Assembly: GCF_002102255.1 (NCBI RefSeq)
Contig: NZ_LQPH01000164.1
Location: forward strand, 62,001 to 126,000
Direction of reading: 5' to 3'
From: Mycobacterium nebraskense
Lineage (GTDB): Bacteria > Actinomycetota > Actinomycetes > Mycobacteriales > Mycobacteriaceae
DNA: 64,000 nt
Position 1 is the stretch's first letter; the number at the start of each line of letters is the position of its first letter. The notes under the pieces were generated by a model. It was not told where the DNA came from. It saw nothing but the letters and a program-made list of their open reading frames with translations, and made no database searches. The position numbers and the translations under genes were made by a program. Positions 34,611 to 43,221 of this stretch are shown here, one piece after another.

Positions 34611-35714
34611 ATGTCTGTGTATTACCACGACGACCAGGTGACGCTGCACCACGGTACGGCGCTAGATATCGCCGCCCAGATGGAGACCGGCGCGGCCAAC
34701 TGCATCGTCACGAGCCCGCCATACTACGCACTACGCGACTACGGCGTTGCGCCGACGGACTGGCCCGAGGCGACCTTTACGCCTATGAGCGGCGTGCCTG
34801 AGGTGACCGTTCCTGCGATGCAGTGCTGCCTGGGTCTGGAGCCCAATGTGCTCGCATACGTAGCGCATCTGCGACTGGTGTTCTGCGAGCTGCGCCGGGC
34901 GCTGGCCGACGATGGCACGCTGTGGCTCAACCTCGGGGACAGCTATGCCGGATCGTGGGGAAACCAGGGCCACGATCCCAAACACGCTGATCTACACACC
35001 CAATACCGTGGTGCGCAGGCCTTACCAAAGTCGAGGCGCACCGGCTCGGTCAAGATCGGTGGACCGCCCGCGAAGAATCTATTCGGTATTCCCTGGCGGG
35101 TTGCGTTCGCGCTGCAAGACGATGGCTGGCTGCTTCGCAACGCGATCGTCTGGCACAAGCCCAACGCGATGCCAGAATCAGTGCGCGACAGGCTATCTGG
35201 CCGCTACGAGACCGTGTTCTTGTTCGCTAAACGTCCGAAGTATTGGTTCGACCTCGACCCGATCCGGGAGCCGGCAACCACGACCCGCAAAAGCGCGCTG
35301 ACGTGGGACCGGGACTTCGACGCGATCCCTGGCCGGCGGCCGCAGCACCGCCCCGGTCGGACATGGCACGGTCTGCACGCCCCGCAGCCACACATGGATG
35401 CGGGCGGTGAGCGCCACAGCAGCCAACATCTGGGTGGACGCAATCCCGGCGATGTGTGGACGCTGCCCACACAGCCCTACCCGGGCGCGCATTTCGCGGT
35501 CTTTCCGCCCGCGTTGGCGCAACGGTGCATCCTGGCCGGTTGCAAACCGGGCGGCACAGTGCTGGACCCGTTCAACGGCAGCGGCACCACGGGACTGGCG
35601 GCGCAACGCACCGGCCGCCGCTACATCGGCATCGATCTCAACTGCGACTACCTGGACCTCACGCTGAAAAGCCGCCTCAGACAGGCAGCTCTCGGCTTCG
35701 AGGAACCGGCTTGA
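34611..35714 (+). CDS. Site-specific DNA methyltransferase (N4-cytosine/N6-adenine type)
   Basis: A 367-aa beta-class DNA methyltransferase. Motif IV TSPPYY (T34-Y39) is near the N terminus, and the SAM-binding motif DPFNGSGTTGLAA (D319 onward) near the C terminus; NLGDSYAGSW and WHKPNAMPESV are typical of the family. TSPPY is compatible with either N4-cytosine or N6-adenine methylation. No restriction endonuclease is adjacent, so it is an orphan enzyme that may protect the plasmid from host restriction. ATG 34611 is five bases after the DUF4326/ASCH gene. The target sequence cannot be predicted. Confidence 0.9.
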   Translation: MSVYYHDDQVTLHHGTALDIAAQMETGAANCIVTSPPYYALRDYGVAPTDWPEATFTPMSGVPEVTVPAMQCCLGLEPNVLAYVAHLRLVFCELRRALADDGTLWLNLGDSYAGSWGNQGHDPKHADLHTQYRGAQALPKSRRTGSVKIGGPPAKNLFGIPWRVAFALQDDGWLLRNAIVWHKPNAMPESVRDRLSGRYETVFLFAKRPKYWFDLDPIREPATTTRKSALTWDRDFDAIPGRRPQHRPGRTWHGLHAPQPHMDAGGERHSSQHLGGRNPGDVWTLPTQPYPGAHFAVFPPALAQRCILAGCKPGGTVLDPFNGSGTTGLAAQRTGRRYIGIDLNCDYLDLTLKSRLRQAALGFEEPA

Positions 35715-35745
35715 CGCATCGGTTAAGGGAACAGGAGCGATGGCC

Positions 35746-36942
35746 ATGACGATACCGAGCACGTTCGACGTCGCCGGCAGCGTTGTTGACGATGTGCACG
35801 CCCCGGCGGCCCAGCAGCTGCTGAGTCGAGCGAAAGCTGCGCGGCTGCGGCCGCTGTGCTTGTGCCAGCCGCCGGGGGTGCAGATGTATATCGCCGCGGC
35901 CGGACACGACCTTATTGTCAAACGGATGCCCGGCACGGCGGCCGCGCATGATCATCGGTGTCGCTCCTGGCTGCCGCCGGGCGAGCTGTCCGGTTACGGA
36001 GCCGTGGCTGAGCGGTCTATCGTCGACAACCCTGCCGATGGCACAACGGCTCTGCGGCTGGGGTTTTCACTGTCGAAGGCCGGAAATCGGGCTGCGCCTG
36101 AACCTTCCGATTCCTCGTCACACAGCGTTGAAGCTGATGGCAACAAGCTGTCGCTGCGTGCTGTGCTGCACTACCTGTGGGATGAGGCGGAACTGACTAC
36201 TTGGCATCCGGGTTTCGCTGGACATCGCCCGTGGGGGGTCGTCTACCAGCGTCTGCGCGCAGCCGTGGACGGCAAACTTGTCCGCAAGAACCCCCTGTCC
36301 ATGTCTTTATTTGTGCCCGAACCGTTTTCGGCCGACCGCAAAACCGAAATCGAGCAGCACCGGATTAAGGCATGGGCACCGGCGCGACGTCAGCCGGGAA
36401 AGCCCACCAAATTACTGATCGGGGTGGGCGAGATCAAGGCAATCGAGCCGGCCAGTCATGGATTCAAAATGCAAGTCCGCCATCAGCCTGGGCACCCCTG
36501 GTTCCTCGATCAAGACCTGCACCGAAGGCTCACCAAGCGGTTCGCCACCGAACTCGAGCTGTGGCAGATGGCCGCCGCCGGCGACGTGCGGCTGGTAGCG
36601 ATCTGCACCTTCTCGGTGTCGGCGGCCGGATACGCCAACGTCGAACAACTGTCGCTGATGACAACCGACCGAAACTGGCTACCGTTCAGCGGCGACGCCG
36701 ACCGCACCCTGCTGATGACCGCGATCGACGAGGAACGCTCGTTTCGGAAAGTGTTGTCGTACAACGGCAGCGCCACCGCGCTGGCCTCGCTGGTTTTCAC
36801 CGACACCACGCCGGCGATAGCCGCTTTCATCGACCGTCCTGCCGGGTGTGAAGCCGATGGCGATGCGTCGCTCGCCGGGCTGCCGGTGTGGAACTGGCGT
36901 ACCGACGAGGACATGCCGGATCTGCCGTCACCAATGTCCTAA
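35746..36942 (+). CDS. DUF1173 family protein
   Basis: A 398-aa protein with the DUF1173 signature near the N terminus: RPLCLCQPPGVQMYIA, then LIVKRMPGTAAAHDHRC, which holds Cys and His residues that could bind metal. The family is common on conjugative plasmids and integrative elements, and its biochemical role is unknown. AGGAG (35733-35737) fits ATG 35746 better than ATG 35740. It stands between the methyltransferase and a DNA-binding-like gene in a plus-strand run. Confidence 0.72.
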   Translation: MTIPSTFDVAGSVVDDVHAPAAQQLLSRAKAARLRPLCLCQPPGVQMYIAAAGHDLIVKRMPGTAAAHDHRCRSWLPPGELSGYGAVAERSIVDNPADGTTALRLGFSLSKAGNRAAPEPSDSSSHSVEADGNKLSLRAVLHYLWDEAELTTWHPGFAGHRPWGVVYQRLRAAVDGKLVRKNPLSMSLFVPEPFSADRKTEIEQHRIKAWAPARRQPGKPTKLLIGVGEIKAIEPASHGFKMQVRHQPGHPWFLDQDLHRRLTKRFATELELWQMAAAGDVRLVAICTFSVSAAGYANVEQLSLMTTDRNWLPFSGDADRTLLMTAIDEERSFRKVLSYNGSATALASLVFTDTTPAIAAFIDRPAGCEADGDASLAGLPVWNWRTDEDMPDLPSPMS

Positions 36943-36991
36943 GACACCATCGCGCGGCCAAAAAACCGTCAACAACAAAAGGAGATTCTCA

Positions 36992-37777
36992 ATGACTGCG
37001 CTTTTTGACCCCGACGTCGACATCCGCGATCGGGAAGACCGTGAGGCCGAGGACCGCGAGGCGTTGCGGAGAGAGGCCCGGCAACAAGCTCGACGTCGCG
37101 CGCGCCAGCGGCGCGACAAGCTTGCCAGCAGGGTTGATGTGCTCGACGAGCTTCGTGTCGGACAGGCCGAACGTTTGGCCAAAGCCCCAACAATCGCCGA
37201 TGTGGCAGCGTTTTTCGGCATCAGCACAGGTTCGCTGGTGACCATCCTGCGCTGGCACCGCGACGAATTCCTCGAGGACGGCTGGGTGGCGGCGAATCGA
37301 TCCGGAGATGACTTGTGGACTGATCAGGCCGTCGTGCGGGCGGCGCTGCTGCTCGACGGGGTGAAGTCGGCGGTCGCGGCAGAAATCAGGTATCTGCTCG
37401 ACGTTGAGGGGCTGCCTGTCGCGTTCAGTAGCCGCGGTTACCGGATCAAGCAGTGCGAGAGTGTGTTTGAGCGGGCGATGGCGGTCGTCGGTGACGTGCA
37501 CGGCGAATCCTCGCCGGTTGCCGTCTGGCGCGAACTGCAGCACATGCCGCGCTACGAGCTGCAGGCGCTGGCGGTCGCACTAGCGGCGTTGGTGCCCGAC
37601 GACATCCCCGGGCTAGGGGAGTACCTCCGCGAGCTCGCAGGCGCTAGCGACAGCATCGCAGCAGGTCTCGCGCTGCTCATCCCTCAACGGTCGCCGCTTT
37701 TTACGCGCCGCCGCGCCGCGGGCCGCGACCGCCCTTGCGCGCAGCCAGGCGGCGTTGAGGTGTATGCGCAGCGATGA
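36992..37777 (+). CDS. Putative DNA-binding protein with basic coiled N terminus
   Basis: A 261-aa protein of unknown family. Residues 10-50 are a highly charged helix (REDREAEDREALRREARQQA). PTIADVAAFFGISTGSLVTIL that follows looks like a helix-turn-helix, and WTDQAVVRAALLLDGVKSAVA is a second helical region. AAAGGAG directly precedes the ATG. Such proteins on plasmids may control replication or transfer, but no replication repeats were found nearby, so I do not call it a replication protein. Confidence 0.55.
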   Translation: MTALFDPDVDIRDREDREAEDREALRREARQQARRRARQRRDKLASRVDVLDELRVGQAERLAKAPTIADVAAFFGISTGSLVTILRWHRDEFLEDGWVAANRSGDDLWTDQAVVRAALLLDGVKSAVAAEIRYLLDVEGLPVAFSSRGYRIKQCESVFERAMAVVGDVHGESSPVAVWRELQHMPRYELQALAVALAALVPDDIPGLGEYLRELAGASDSIAAGLALLIPQRSPLFTRRRAAGRDRPCAQPGGVEVYAQR

Positions 37778-37913
37778 CGGCAGCAGACACCAGGCCAACT
37801 GACGAAGGGGACCGCGGCGGGCACTCTCACCCGCCGCTCGCCAACCCAGCCGGGCACCGCAGCTAACTCTCGTACCCCATTTTGTACGGATTCGGGAAAG
37901 GACATCATCGGCC

Positions 37914-38717
37914 ATGGCAGACAGCATCCGAGTGCACCCCTGGGCAGTGCTGCTCATCCGCGTCGCCGCTGTGATGATGGCCATCTTCGTCGGGGCGGCC
38001 AGCTTCAGGCTGAGTTTCACCGCTCTCGCCGACGTGGCCACCCGGGGCCACGTGCCCGAGGGGCAAGCCTGGCTATGGCCATGCACCGTTGATGGAGCCA
38101 CACTGCTGGCCACATTAGGTGTGGTGGTGTGCATGCACGATCGCCGTGAACGACGCTTCTTTTGGGCCGTCTTGCTGGGCGGCTTACTGGTCAGCATCGT
38201 CGGCAATGATCTGCACGCAATCTTGCCGCCCCGACAAGAGCTGCCCTGGACGCTGCGGGCGGTGGTCGGGGCTGTCGCGCCGGTCGCCGTGGTGGTGTCG
38301 ATCCACGGACTGACGATCCTGTTGCGGGTGCGCCGCATCAAGACCGAGCAGAAAGCCCAAGAGCCGCGGGCGGCGACGAATCCGGGTCCGTCGGCGCCCG
38401 CGCCGAACACCGCGCACAGCGCCCTGCAAGGACAACACAGCTCGACGCTTGCCGCGGCCCCTGCGCCGGCCCGCGACCGCATCCCTTCGGGATCGTCGTT
38501 GCAATACGACGACCTCACCGACAAGGTTATGCAGCTCATCACACTCAAAGACGTTGATGCCGATCAGGTTTCGTCGGTTCTGAAGATGAGCTACGAGATG
38601 AACCTACCGAACCGAGACATCGGGCGCCGCCTGGACATACACCACCACACAGTCGGCAAGATTGTCGACGCGAGCGCGCAAGTCCTGCGCGAAGAACCAC
38701 TCGCACAGGTCTCATAA
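37914..38717 (+). CDS. DUF2637 membrane protein with C-terminal helix-turn-helix
   Basis: A 267-aa protein. The first 145 residues hold four transmembrane helices with the DUF2637 pattern (FRLSFTALADVA, WLWPCTVDGATLLATLGV), common on actinobacterial plasmids and integrative elements. A Pro/Ala linker leads to a C-terminal region with MNLPNRDIGRRLDIHHHTVGKIV, a clear helix-turn-helix. The design suggests a membrane-tethered DNA-binding protein that may link transfer or replication to the membrane. The family has no known activity. Confidence 0.72.
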   Translation: MADSIRVHPWAVLLIRVAAVMMAIFVGAASFRLSFTALADVATRGHVPEGQAWLWPCTVDGATLLATLGVVVCMHDRRERRFFWAVLLGGLLVSIVGNDLHAILPPRQELPWTLRAVVGAVAPVAVVVSIHGLTILLRVRRIKTEQKAQEPRAATNPGPSAPAPNTAHSALQGQHSSTLAAAPAPARDRIPSGSSLQYDDLTDKVMQLITLKDVDADQVSSVLKMSYEMNLPNRDIGRRLDIHHHTVGKIVDASAQVLREEPLAQVS

Positions 38718-38813
38718 CACAACAGGCGGCCGGCACCGGCGACCATCGCAACTAGCATGAACGTGGTCTATGGCGAGCCAGACGCGAGCCACAGAGCCGA
38801 AAGGGGGTAACCG

Positions 38814-40151
38814 ATGCCCATTCATGTCGACGCCGAGGGGCTGAGCGCTGCAGGGGGCCAGTTGTCGGGGACGGCGCAGGCCCACGCGCCGGCAGCCGCC
38901 GAACCTCCGGGTGCAGACATGACGTCGCTATCCGCGGTGAGCCAACTCAACGCCGCATCGACCGCCTTGGCAGCGCTGCTGTCCCATGGCTCAGCGGTAC
39001 GGGAAGTCGGCGCGTTGGCAGTGTCGAACACGGCCACGTTTCTGACCGCTCAGGATGACCTCAACGCCGCGGGCATCGCCAACGGGGCAGATCCGGGCAT
39101 GGCCACAGGGCTCATACCACTGCCGGATATTCCCTCACCGGACGTGCCGGCGATTCCGCCAATGCCGGCCGCGCTGGCGCCGCTGCCTGGCGAAGCCCAC
39201 GCCCAAGCGTTGTACGGGGGGCCAGGATCGTCGAGCTTGCACGTGTTCGCCAACCATTGGCAGCAGGCGGCGTCTGAACTTCGCCAGGGGGCTGACACGA
39301 CCACACAGGCCGGCCATGCGATCGACGTAAGCTGGCATGACGGTAAGCAGCGCGCCGGGGCAAATACCCGCCTGCACGGTGAATGGTTATCCCAAATGGG
39401 TGATCACGCCGAGATGCTGGCCAGCCAGGCGCGCAGCGTGGCCACCAGTTTCGAGACCGCTAAGCACAGCACACCGAGCCCGCAGGAGTTTGCGCAGGCC
39501 CGCCAGGAGCTGCAGAGCGCGTTGGAGCGGTTTTCGTCCAGTAGGGGCGCCAATGCCGCTGAGGTACAGCAGAAGTCACAGGAGCTGGCCTACAAGCAGA
39601 CCCAGGCGACGTCGGCGGCGACCACCTACCACTCTGCGGTCAGCAGCAGCGGTCTGTCGTCGTTGGCCGAGTCGATGAAACTTGCGCCGCCGATCGCTGG
39701 CGGGGCGGCGACTGACTCGTCCGACGTCAAGGCCGTCGACTGGAAGCCTGGCGATAAGCTGCACTTCCCGATCATCCGCGGACCCAATGGAATGGGACCC
39801 GCGCAGCCGGGATACGGGCCTGGCTGGGTCGAACTTGGCCCCGGCTCAGGCAATTTCGTGCGCGAAGATGAGTTACCCGGTTTGAAGATCCAGGAGCCAG
39901 GGGCATTAGGCCCGGCCGCGGTCGCCGACAGCCACGGAAACATGGTTCCCTATATCGAACTGGGCAAAGGCAGCGGCGCGTGGGTGCCGGCGAGCGACCT
40001 TCCGCATGCGCAGTTCAAACCCCCCGGAGCACTCGGCCCGTACGGGTACGAGCAATATCTGCCCGGAACCGGCATTTGGCTGCCAAGGACCGATATCGTC
40101 CCGGATCCAGCTGACCCAGCACCTCCGAGCGGAGCCACGCTGCCCGCCTGA
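38814..40151 (+). CDS. Probable type VII secretion substrate, EspB/WXG100-like
   Basis: A 445-aa protein with ESX-substrate features. The N terminus (IHVDAEGLSAAGGQLSG) resembles EspC/PE-like helical domains; residues about 150-240 form a second helical hairpin with a WHDG turn in place of WxG. A proline-rich linker separates the two. The C-terminal 120 residues contain three related motifs (WVELGPGSGNFVREDEL, YIELGKGSGAWVPASDL, YLPGTGIWLPRTDI). No signal peptide is seen, as for ESX cargo. EspB has a similar PE/PPE-like body with a long tail. AGGGGGT lies before the ATG. Export by this ESX system is inferred. Confidence 0.65.
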   Translation: MPIHVDAEGLSAAGGQLSGTAQAHAPAAAEPPGADMTSLSAVSQLNAASTALAALLSHGSAVREVGALAVSNTATFLTAQDDLNAAGIANGADPGMATGLIPLPDIPSPDVPAIPPMPAALAPLPGEAHAQALYGGPGSSSLHVFANHWQQAASELRQGADTTTQAGHAIDVSWHDGKQRAGANTRLHGEWLSQMGDHAEMLASQARSVATSFETAKHSTPSPQEFAQARQELQSALERFSSSRGANAAEVQQKSQELAYKQTQATSAATTYHSAVSSSGLSSLAESMKLAPPIAGGAATDSSDVKAVDWKPGDKLHFPIIRGPNGMGPAQPGYGPGWVELGPGSGNFVREDELPGLKIQEPGALGPAAVADSHGNMVPYIELGKGSGAWVPASDLPHAQFKPPGALGPYGYEQYLPGTGIWLPRTDIVPDPADPAPPSGATLPA

Positions 40152-40190
40152 TGCGCAAGGGCAGCCAGCCGCCCGGGTCGAATGCGCTGG

Positions 40191-40772
40191 TCACACCACT
40201 GGGCGCGGAATCCCGAAGCACAGGTCGTCGCGGATCGACAGGTGCGGATCGCTGGATGCAGGCACCCCCGGGTCCTTGGGGCCCAGGATCATCGGCAGTG
40301 GCGGGGGCGGCGGCTCGACGGGGACGTTCGGAGGAATCATGCTGACGGGTTCTTGAGCTGGCTGATGGTGCTCGCTCTCAAAGCGTTGCGTGAAGTCCCT
40401 CTCCCAGCGGATGCGGTCAATCGCAGTCAGCGCGCGCTGCCGTGCAGCGGCCATCTCCGCCGAGCTGTTGTAACAGTGCGGACCGGGGCGCAATAACTGA
40501 TCGAGATTATCGTCGGCCGTGGCTGGGCCTTGGTCGGGCCACAATGTCCAGGCCGCGCCGACGATCAGGGCCACTACGGTCGCGATCACTGCGCTACACG
40601 CGACCGCCTCCCAGACCACCGAGCGTTTCGCCTTCGCAACTGCCGCCTTGAGATCCTCGAGTTGGGTTGCGAGTTCCTCGATAGTCGGTGGGTCGTGCGG
40701 ACCCTCGGGATCTTGGGCATCCACGTCGTCGATGTCGTCCATGTCATCGATGATCGCCGATAGGACTGACAC
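40191..40772 (-). CDS. Hypothetical single-pass membrane protein
   Basis: A 193-aa protein: very acidic first 30 residues (IIDDMDDIDDVDAQDPEG), a short coiled segment, one transmembrane helix (WEAVACSAVIATVVALIVGAAWTLW) and an outer part ending in a polyproline-containing tail (VPVEPPPPPLPM). The family is not recognised. It is convergent with the EspB-like gene and downstream of the tandem-HTH gene on the same strand, 120 bases away. Confidence 0.6.
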   Translation of the reverse strand: MSVLSAIIDDMDDIDDVDAQDPEGPHDPPTIEELATQLEDLKAAVAKAKRSVVWEAVACSAVIATVVALIVGAAWTLWPDQGPATADDNLDQLLRPGPHCYNSSAEMAAARQRALTAIDRIRWERDFTQRFESEHHQPAQEPVSMIPPNVPVEPPPPPLPMILGPKDPGVPASSDPHLSIRDDLCFGIPRPVV

Positions 40773-40894
40773 TTTCGCCTCAACCAGACAAGGCCAGCAC
40801 CGGGGGCTCTGTCATCAGCGTGTCGGGCCCCCGCCACCCGGGTGCCCAGAAACAGACATGATGCCTGACGCAACCGGCGCAACGCCGCCGTCGA

Positions 40895-41380
40895 TCAGGC
40901 CGGCGTCCCGGGCGGGCGGGTGCGCGCACGTTGATAGGCGGCCCGGTACTGCTCGACGGAGATATCCAGGACCCGCGCCAAAGTGGCTGCGTTGGTGTCA
41001 GTGAGGCCCTGGTCGCCTCGTTCGATCCCGCGCAGCGTATTGGTGGCAATGCCGGCCAACGCCGCCAACTGAGGCTGGGTCAGCCCGCGGATCACACGCC
41101 AGTCTCCGGGGTAACGCTCCTCAGGCTCAATCGTCACGACGTCGGCGATCGGGGCGTCCAGTAGTGCCATCACCCGCACCAGCAAATCGACCTGCGGAGT
41201 CCGTGTCCCTGCCTCCCACGCGTGAACCGTCGAGTGCGCCACGTCGGCCAATCGCGCCACCTCAGACACGGTCAGCCCGCGGCGCAGACGCAAAGCGACG
41301 AACTCGGTGGGGTTAAAGCCGCGTAGAACACGCCTGCTCATCGCGCCGCGCGCTGGGCTGCTTGGACCATGAGACGACAT
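40895..41380 (-). CDS. Regulator with two Xre-type helix-turn-helix domains
   Basis: A 161-aa protein with two Cro/C1-type DNA-binding domains in tandem: LRLRRGLTVSEVARLADVAH.TVHAWEAGTRTPQ in the first and IRGLTQPQLAALAGIATNTLRGIERGDQGLT in the second. Two domains in one chain can hold two half-sites without dimerising. ATG 41380 is preferred; a TTG at 41398 would add six residues. It is divergent from the PE_PGRS gene, and the shared upstream region contains the palindrome CGTTATAACG, so it probably controls itself and perhaps the PE_PGRS gene. Confidence 0.82.
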   Translation of the reverse strand: MSSHGPSSPARGAMSRRVLRGFNPTEFVALRLRRGLTVSEVARLADVAHSTVHAWEAGTRTPQVDLLVRVMALLDAPIADVVTIEPEERYPGDWRVIRGLTQPQLAALAGIATNTLRGIERGDQGLTDTNAATLARVLDISVEQYRAAYQRARTRPPGTPA

Positions 41381-41402
41381 TGGCTGAACACTTCCCAAAT
41401 TG

Positions 41403-41450
41403 TTAATCCCGCTCGAATTAACGCGTCGTTATAACGTAGAGTATTCGTTA
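41403..41450. promoter_or_regulatory. AT-rich divergent regulatory region with palindrome
   Basis: The region between the tandem-HTH gene and the PE_PGRS gene is AT-rich for this window. It contains the perfect palindrome CGTTATAACG at 41427-41436 and a TTAAT/ATTAA pair just before it. These are candidate operator and promoter elements; no binding data exist. Confidence 0.35.
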
Positions 41451-41558
41451 GGGCGATCCTGCGCCGACTCCCGCCCGCCCGGGACATTCCGGGGTATCAC
41501 CGACCACCGCGGCGCGGAGCTGATCACGCTAGTTGCTTTGGCATGGAAGGGAATTCAA

Positions 41559-42968
41559 ATGTCGTTTGTAAGCGTAGTCCCCGACGAGCTGTCTTCGGCC
41601 GCGGCAGATATCGCCACGATCGGCTCGACCATCGGTGACGCGAGGACTGCGGCGGCCGGCCCCACAACAGCGGTGTTGGCGGCCGGCGGCGATGAGGTGT
41701 CAACGGCCATCGCGGGACTGTTCAACGACGTCGGTAACGAATTTCAGGCCCTCACCGACCAGGCGGCGGCGTTTCACCACCAGTTTGTCCAAACCCTCAC
41801 CGGCGGCGGCTCAGCCTACGGCGCTGTCGAAGCCGCGAACGTCTCGCCGTTACAGACCATCGAGAACCTCGTCAACACCGCGCCGGCAGCCGCGCTACAA
41901 ACAGCCGAAAATCTCATTAACACTCCTGCGCTGCAGCCGATCGAGAACGTCATCAACACCCCCACTGAGATGCTGTTGGGACGGCCTCTGGTCGGCAACG
42001 GCGCCAACGGCACGCCCGCTAGGCCCAACGGGCAGCCAGGAGGACTCCTCATTGGCAACGGCGGCAACGGCTACAACGGCGCAGGTGGCAACGGAGGCTC
42101 AGCAGGTTTACTCGGCAACGGCGGCAACGCCGGTAGCGGTGCCCCCGGGGCTGCAGCCGCATCGATAATCGGCAACGGCACCAACGGCGGTCCAGGAGGC
42201 ACGGGCGGCGCCGGCGGCCTGCTGATCGGCGACGGCGGTGCCGGGGGCACCGGAGGGACCGGTGGAGCTGCCGGGTCACTCGCCGGTAGCCCAGGAGGCG
42301 GAGGGCCCGGTGGCCTCGGTGGCGCGGCGGGCCTGCTGGGCCTGCCCGGCCCTGGCGGAGGCACTGGACCTTCAGGCAACCCAAGCATCGCCGGCACGAT
42401 CCAAGGCGACGTGCAAGGCGCCCTCGGCGATATCGGCGGCGTCTTTGTCCGCGGCGTCGGCGGGATCGTTCACGAGTTCGTCGGTGGCGTCCAACACGCG
42501 GTCGTCGGCGTCGTTTCAGGCGCCGAACACCAGCTTCTCAACGACTTCGGGCTGGGATTCCTCGATCCCGGGACCGGCGGGATTGGGCTGTTCAACGCCG
42601 GCAACAACGACTTCGGGTTCTTCAACTTCGGCAGCAACGACACCGGCATCCTGAACTTCGGGCCCAACCAAAGCGGCGTCTTCAATATCGGCAGCGGCAA
42701 CGCCGGCGACTTCAATATTGGCTTCCACAACAACGGCACCGCCAACTTCGGATTCAATAACGCCGGCAGCCTCAACCTGGGCGTGGACAACACCGGCAGC
42801 TACAACCTGGGCCTGTCCAACATCGGCAGCCTGGAGCTCGGCTGGGCCAACACCGGCAACCTCGGCCTCGGCTGGGCGAACACCGGCGCCAACGACCTCG
42901 GCATCAAACTCAACGGAGACGACGAGATCGGCATCAGCCGTCTCAATCTGAATCTCGCCAACCTCTGA
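41559..42968 (+). CDS. PE_PGRS protein with MPTR-like C-terminal repeats
   Basis: A 469-aa PE protein. Residues 1-92 are a canonical PE domain (MSFVSVVPDELSSAAADIAT) ending with Y87-GAV-E91, the YxxxE export signal. A linker with a repeated ENLxNT element follows. Residues about 150-270 are Gly/Asn-rich PGRS repeats (GGNGG, GGTGG). Residues about 325-460 are pentapeptide-like repeats of the form FNxGxxNxG (LFNAGNNDFGFFNFGSNDTG), which are typical of PPE-MPTR proteins. It is expected to be exported to the cell surface by an ESX system. ATG 41559 follows a GGAAGGG site. The mixed tail is unusual. Confidence 0.88.
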   Translation: MSFVSVVPDELSSAAADIATIGSTIGDARTAAAGPTTAVLAAGGDEVSTAIAGLFNDVGNEFQALTDQAAAFHHQFVQTLTGGGSAYGAVEAANVSPLQTIENLVNTAPAAALQTAENLINTPALQPIENVINTPTEMLLGRPLVGNGANGTPARPNGQPGGLLIGNGGNGYNGAGGNGGSAGLLGNGGNAGSGAPGAAAASIIGNGTNGGPGGTGGAGGLLIGDGGAGGTGGTGGAAGSLAGSPGGGGPGGLGGAAGLLGLPGPGGGTGPSGNPSIAGTIQGDVQGALGDIGGVFVRGVGGIVHEFVGGVQHAVVGVVSGAEHQLLNDFGLGFLDPGTGGIGLFNAGNNDFGFFNFGSNDTGILNFGPNQSGVFNIGSGNAGDFNIGFHNNGTANFGFNNAGSLNLGVDNTGSYNLGLSNIGSLELGWANTGNLGLGWANTGANDLGIKLNGDDEIGISRLNLNLANL

Positions 42969-43221
42969 GTGACTTCGATCGTAAATCTGAACGTCGTTTG
43001 ATCGTGAAATTGGGCGTCGACGCCGCGACCGCGGCGGCACACGTCAACGACCTCCCGAGGGGGCCTCGTAGTGGTGTAGCTTTACGCGGCGAATTTTGCG
43101 CACCGAACCTATACCACAGCCGCGTGACTATCGCCGTGCCCGCTTCACTGGCACCCGCCGCACCCGACGGCCCTGCCAATTGTCGCGAACGGCAAGGCCC
43201 TTGCAGCGACACGGGTAGCGG

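Noticed and set aside
36992..38717. A replication initiator in the 37-39 kb region
   Set aside because: The two proteins here are a coiled/HTH protein and a DUF2637 membrane protein; no iteron repeats or AT-rich origin are visible nearby.
42000..42900. Repeated GGCAACGG and AACTTCGG units as non-coding repeats or CRISPR
   Set aside because: They encode PGRS and MPTR-like protein repeats in one continuous frame.
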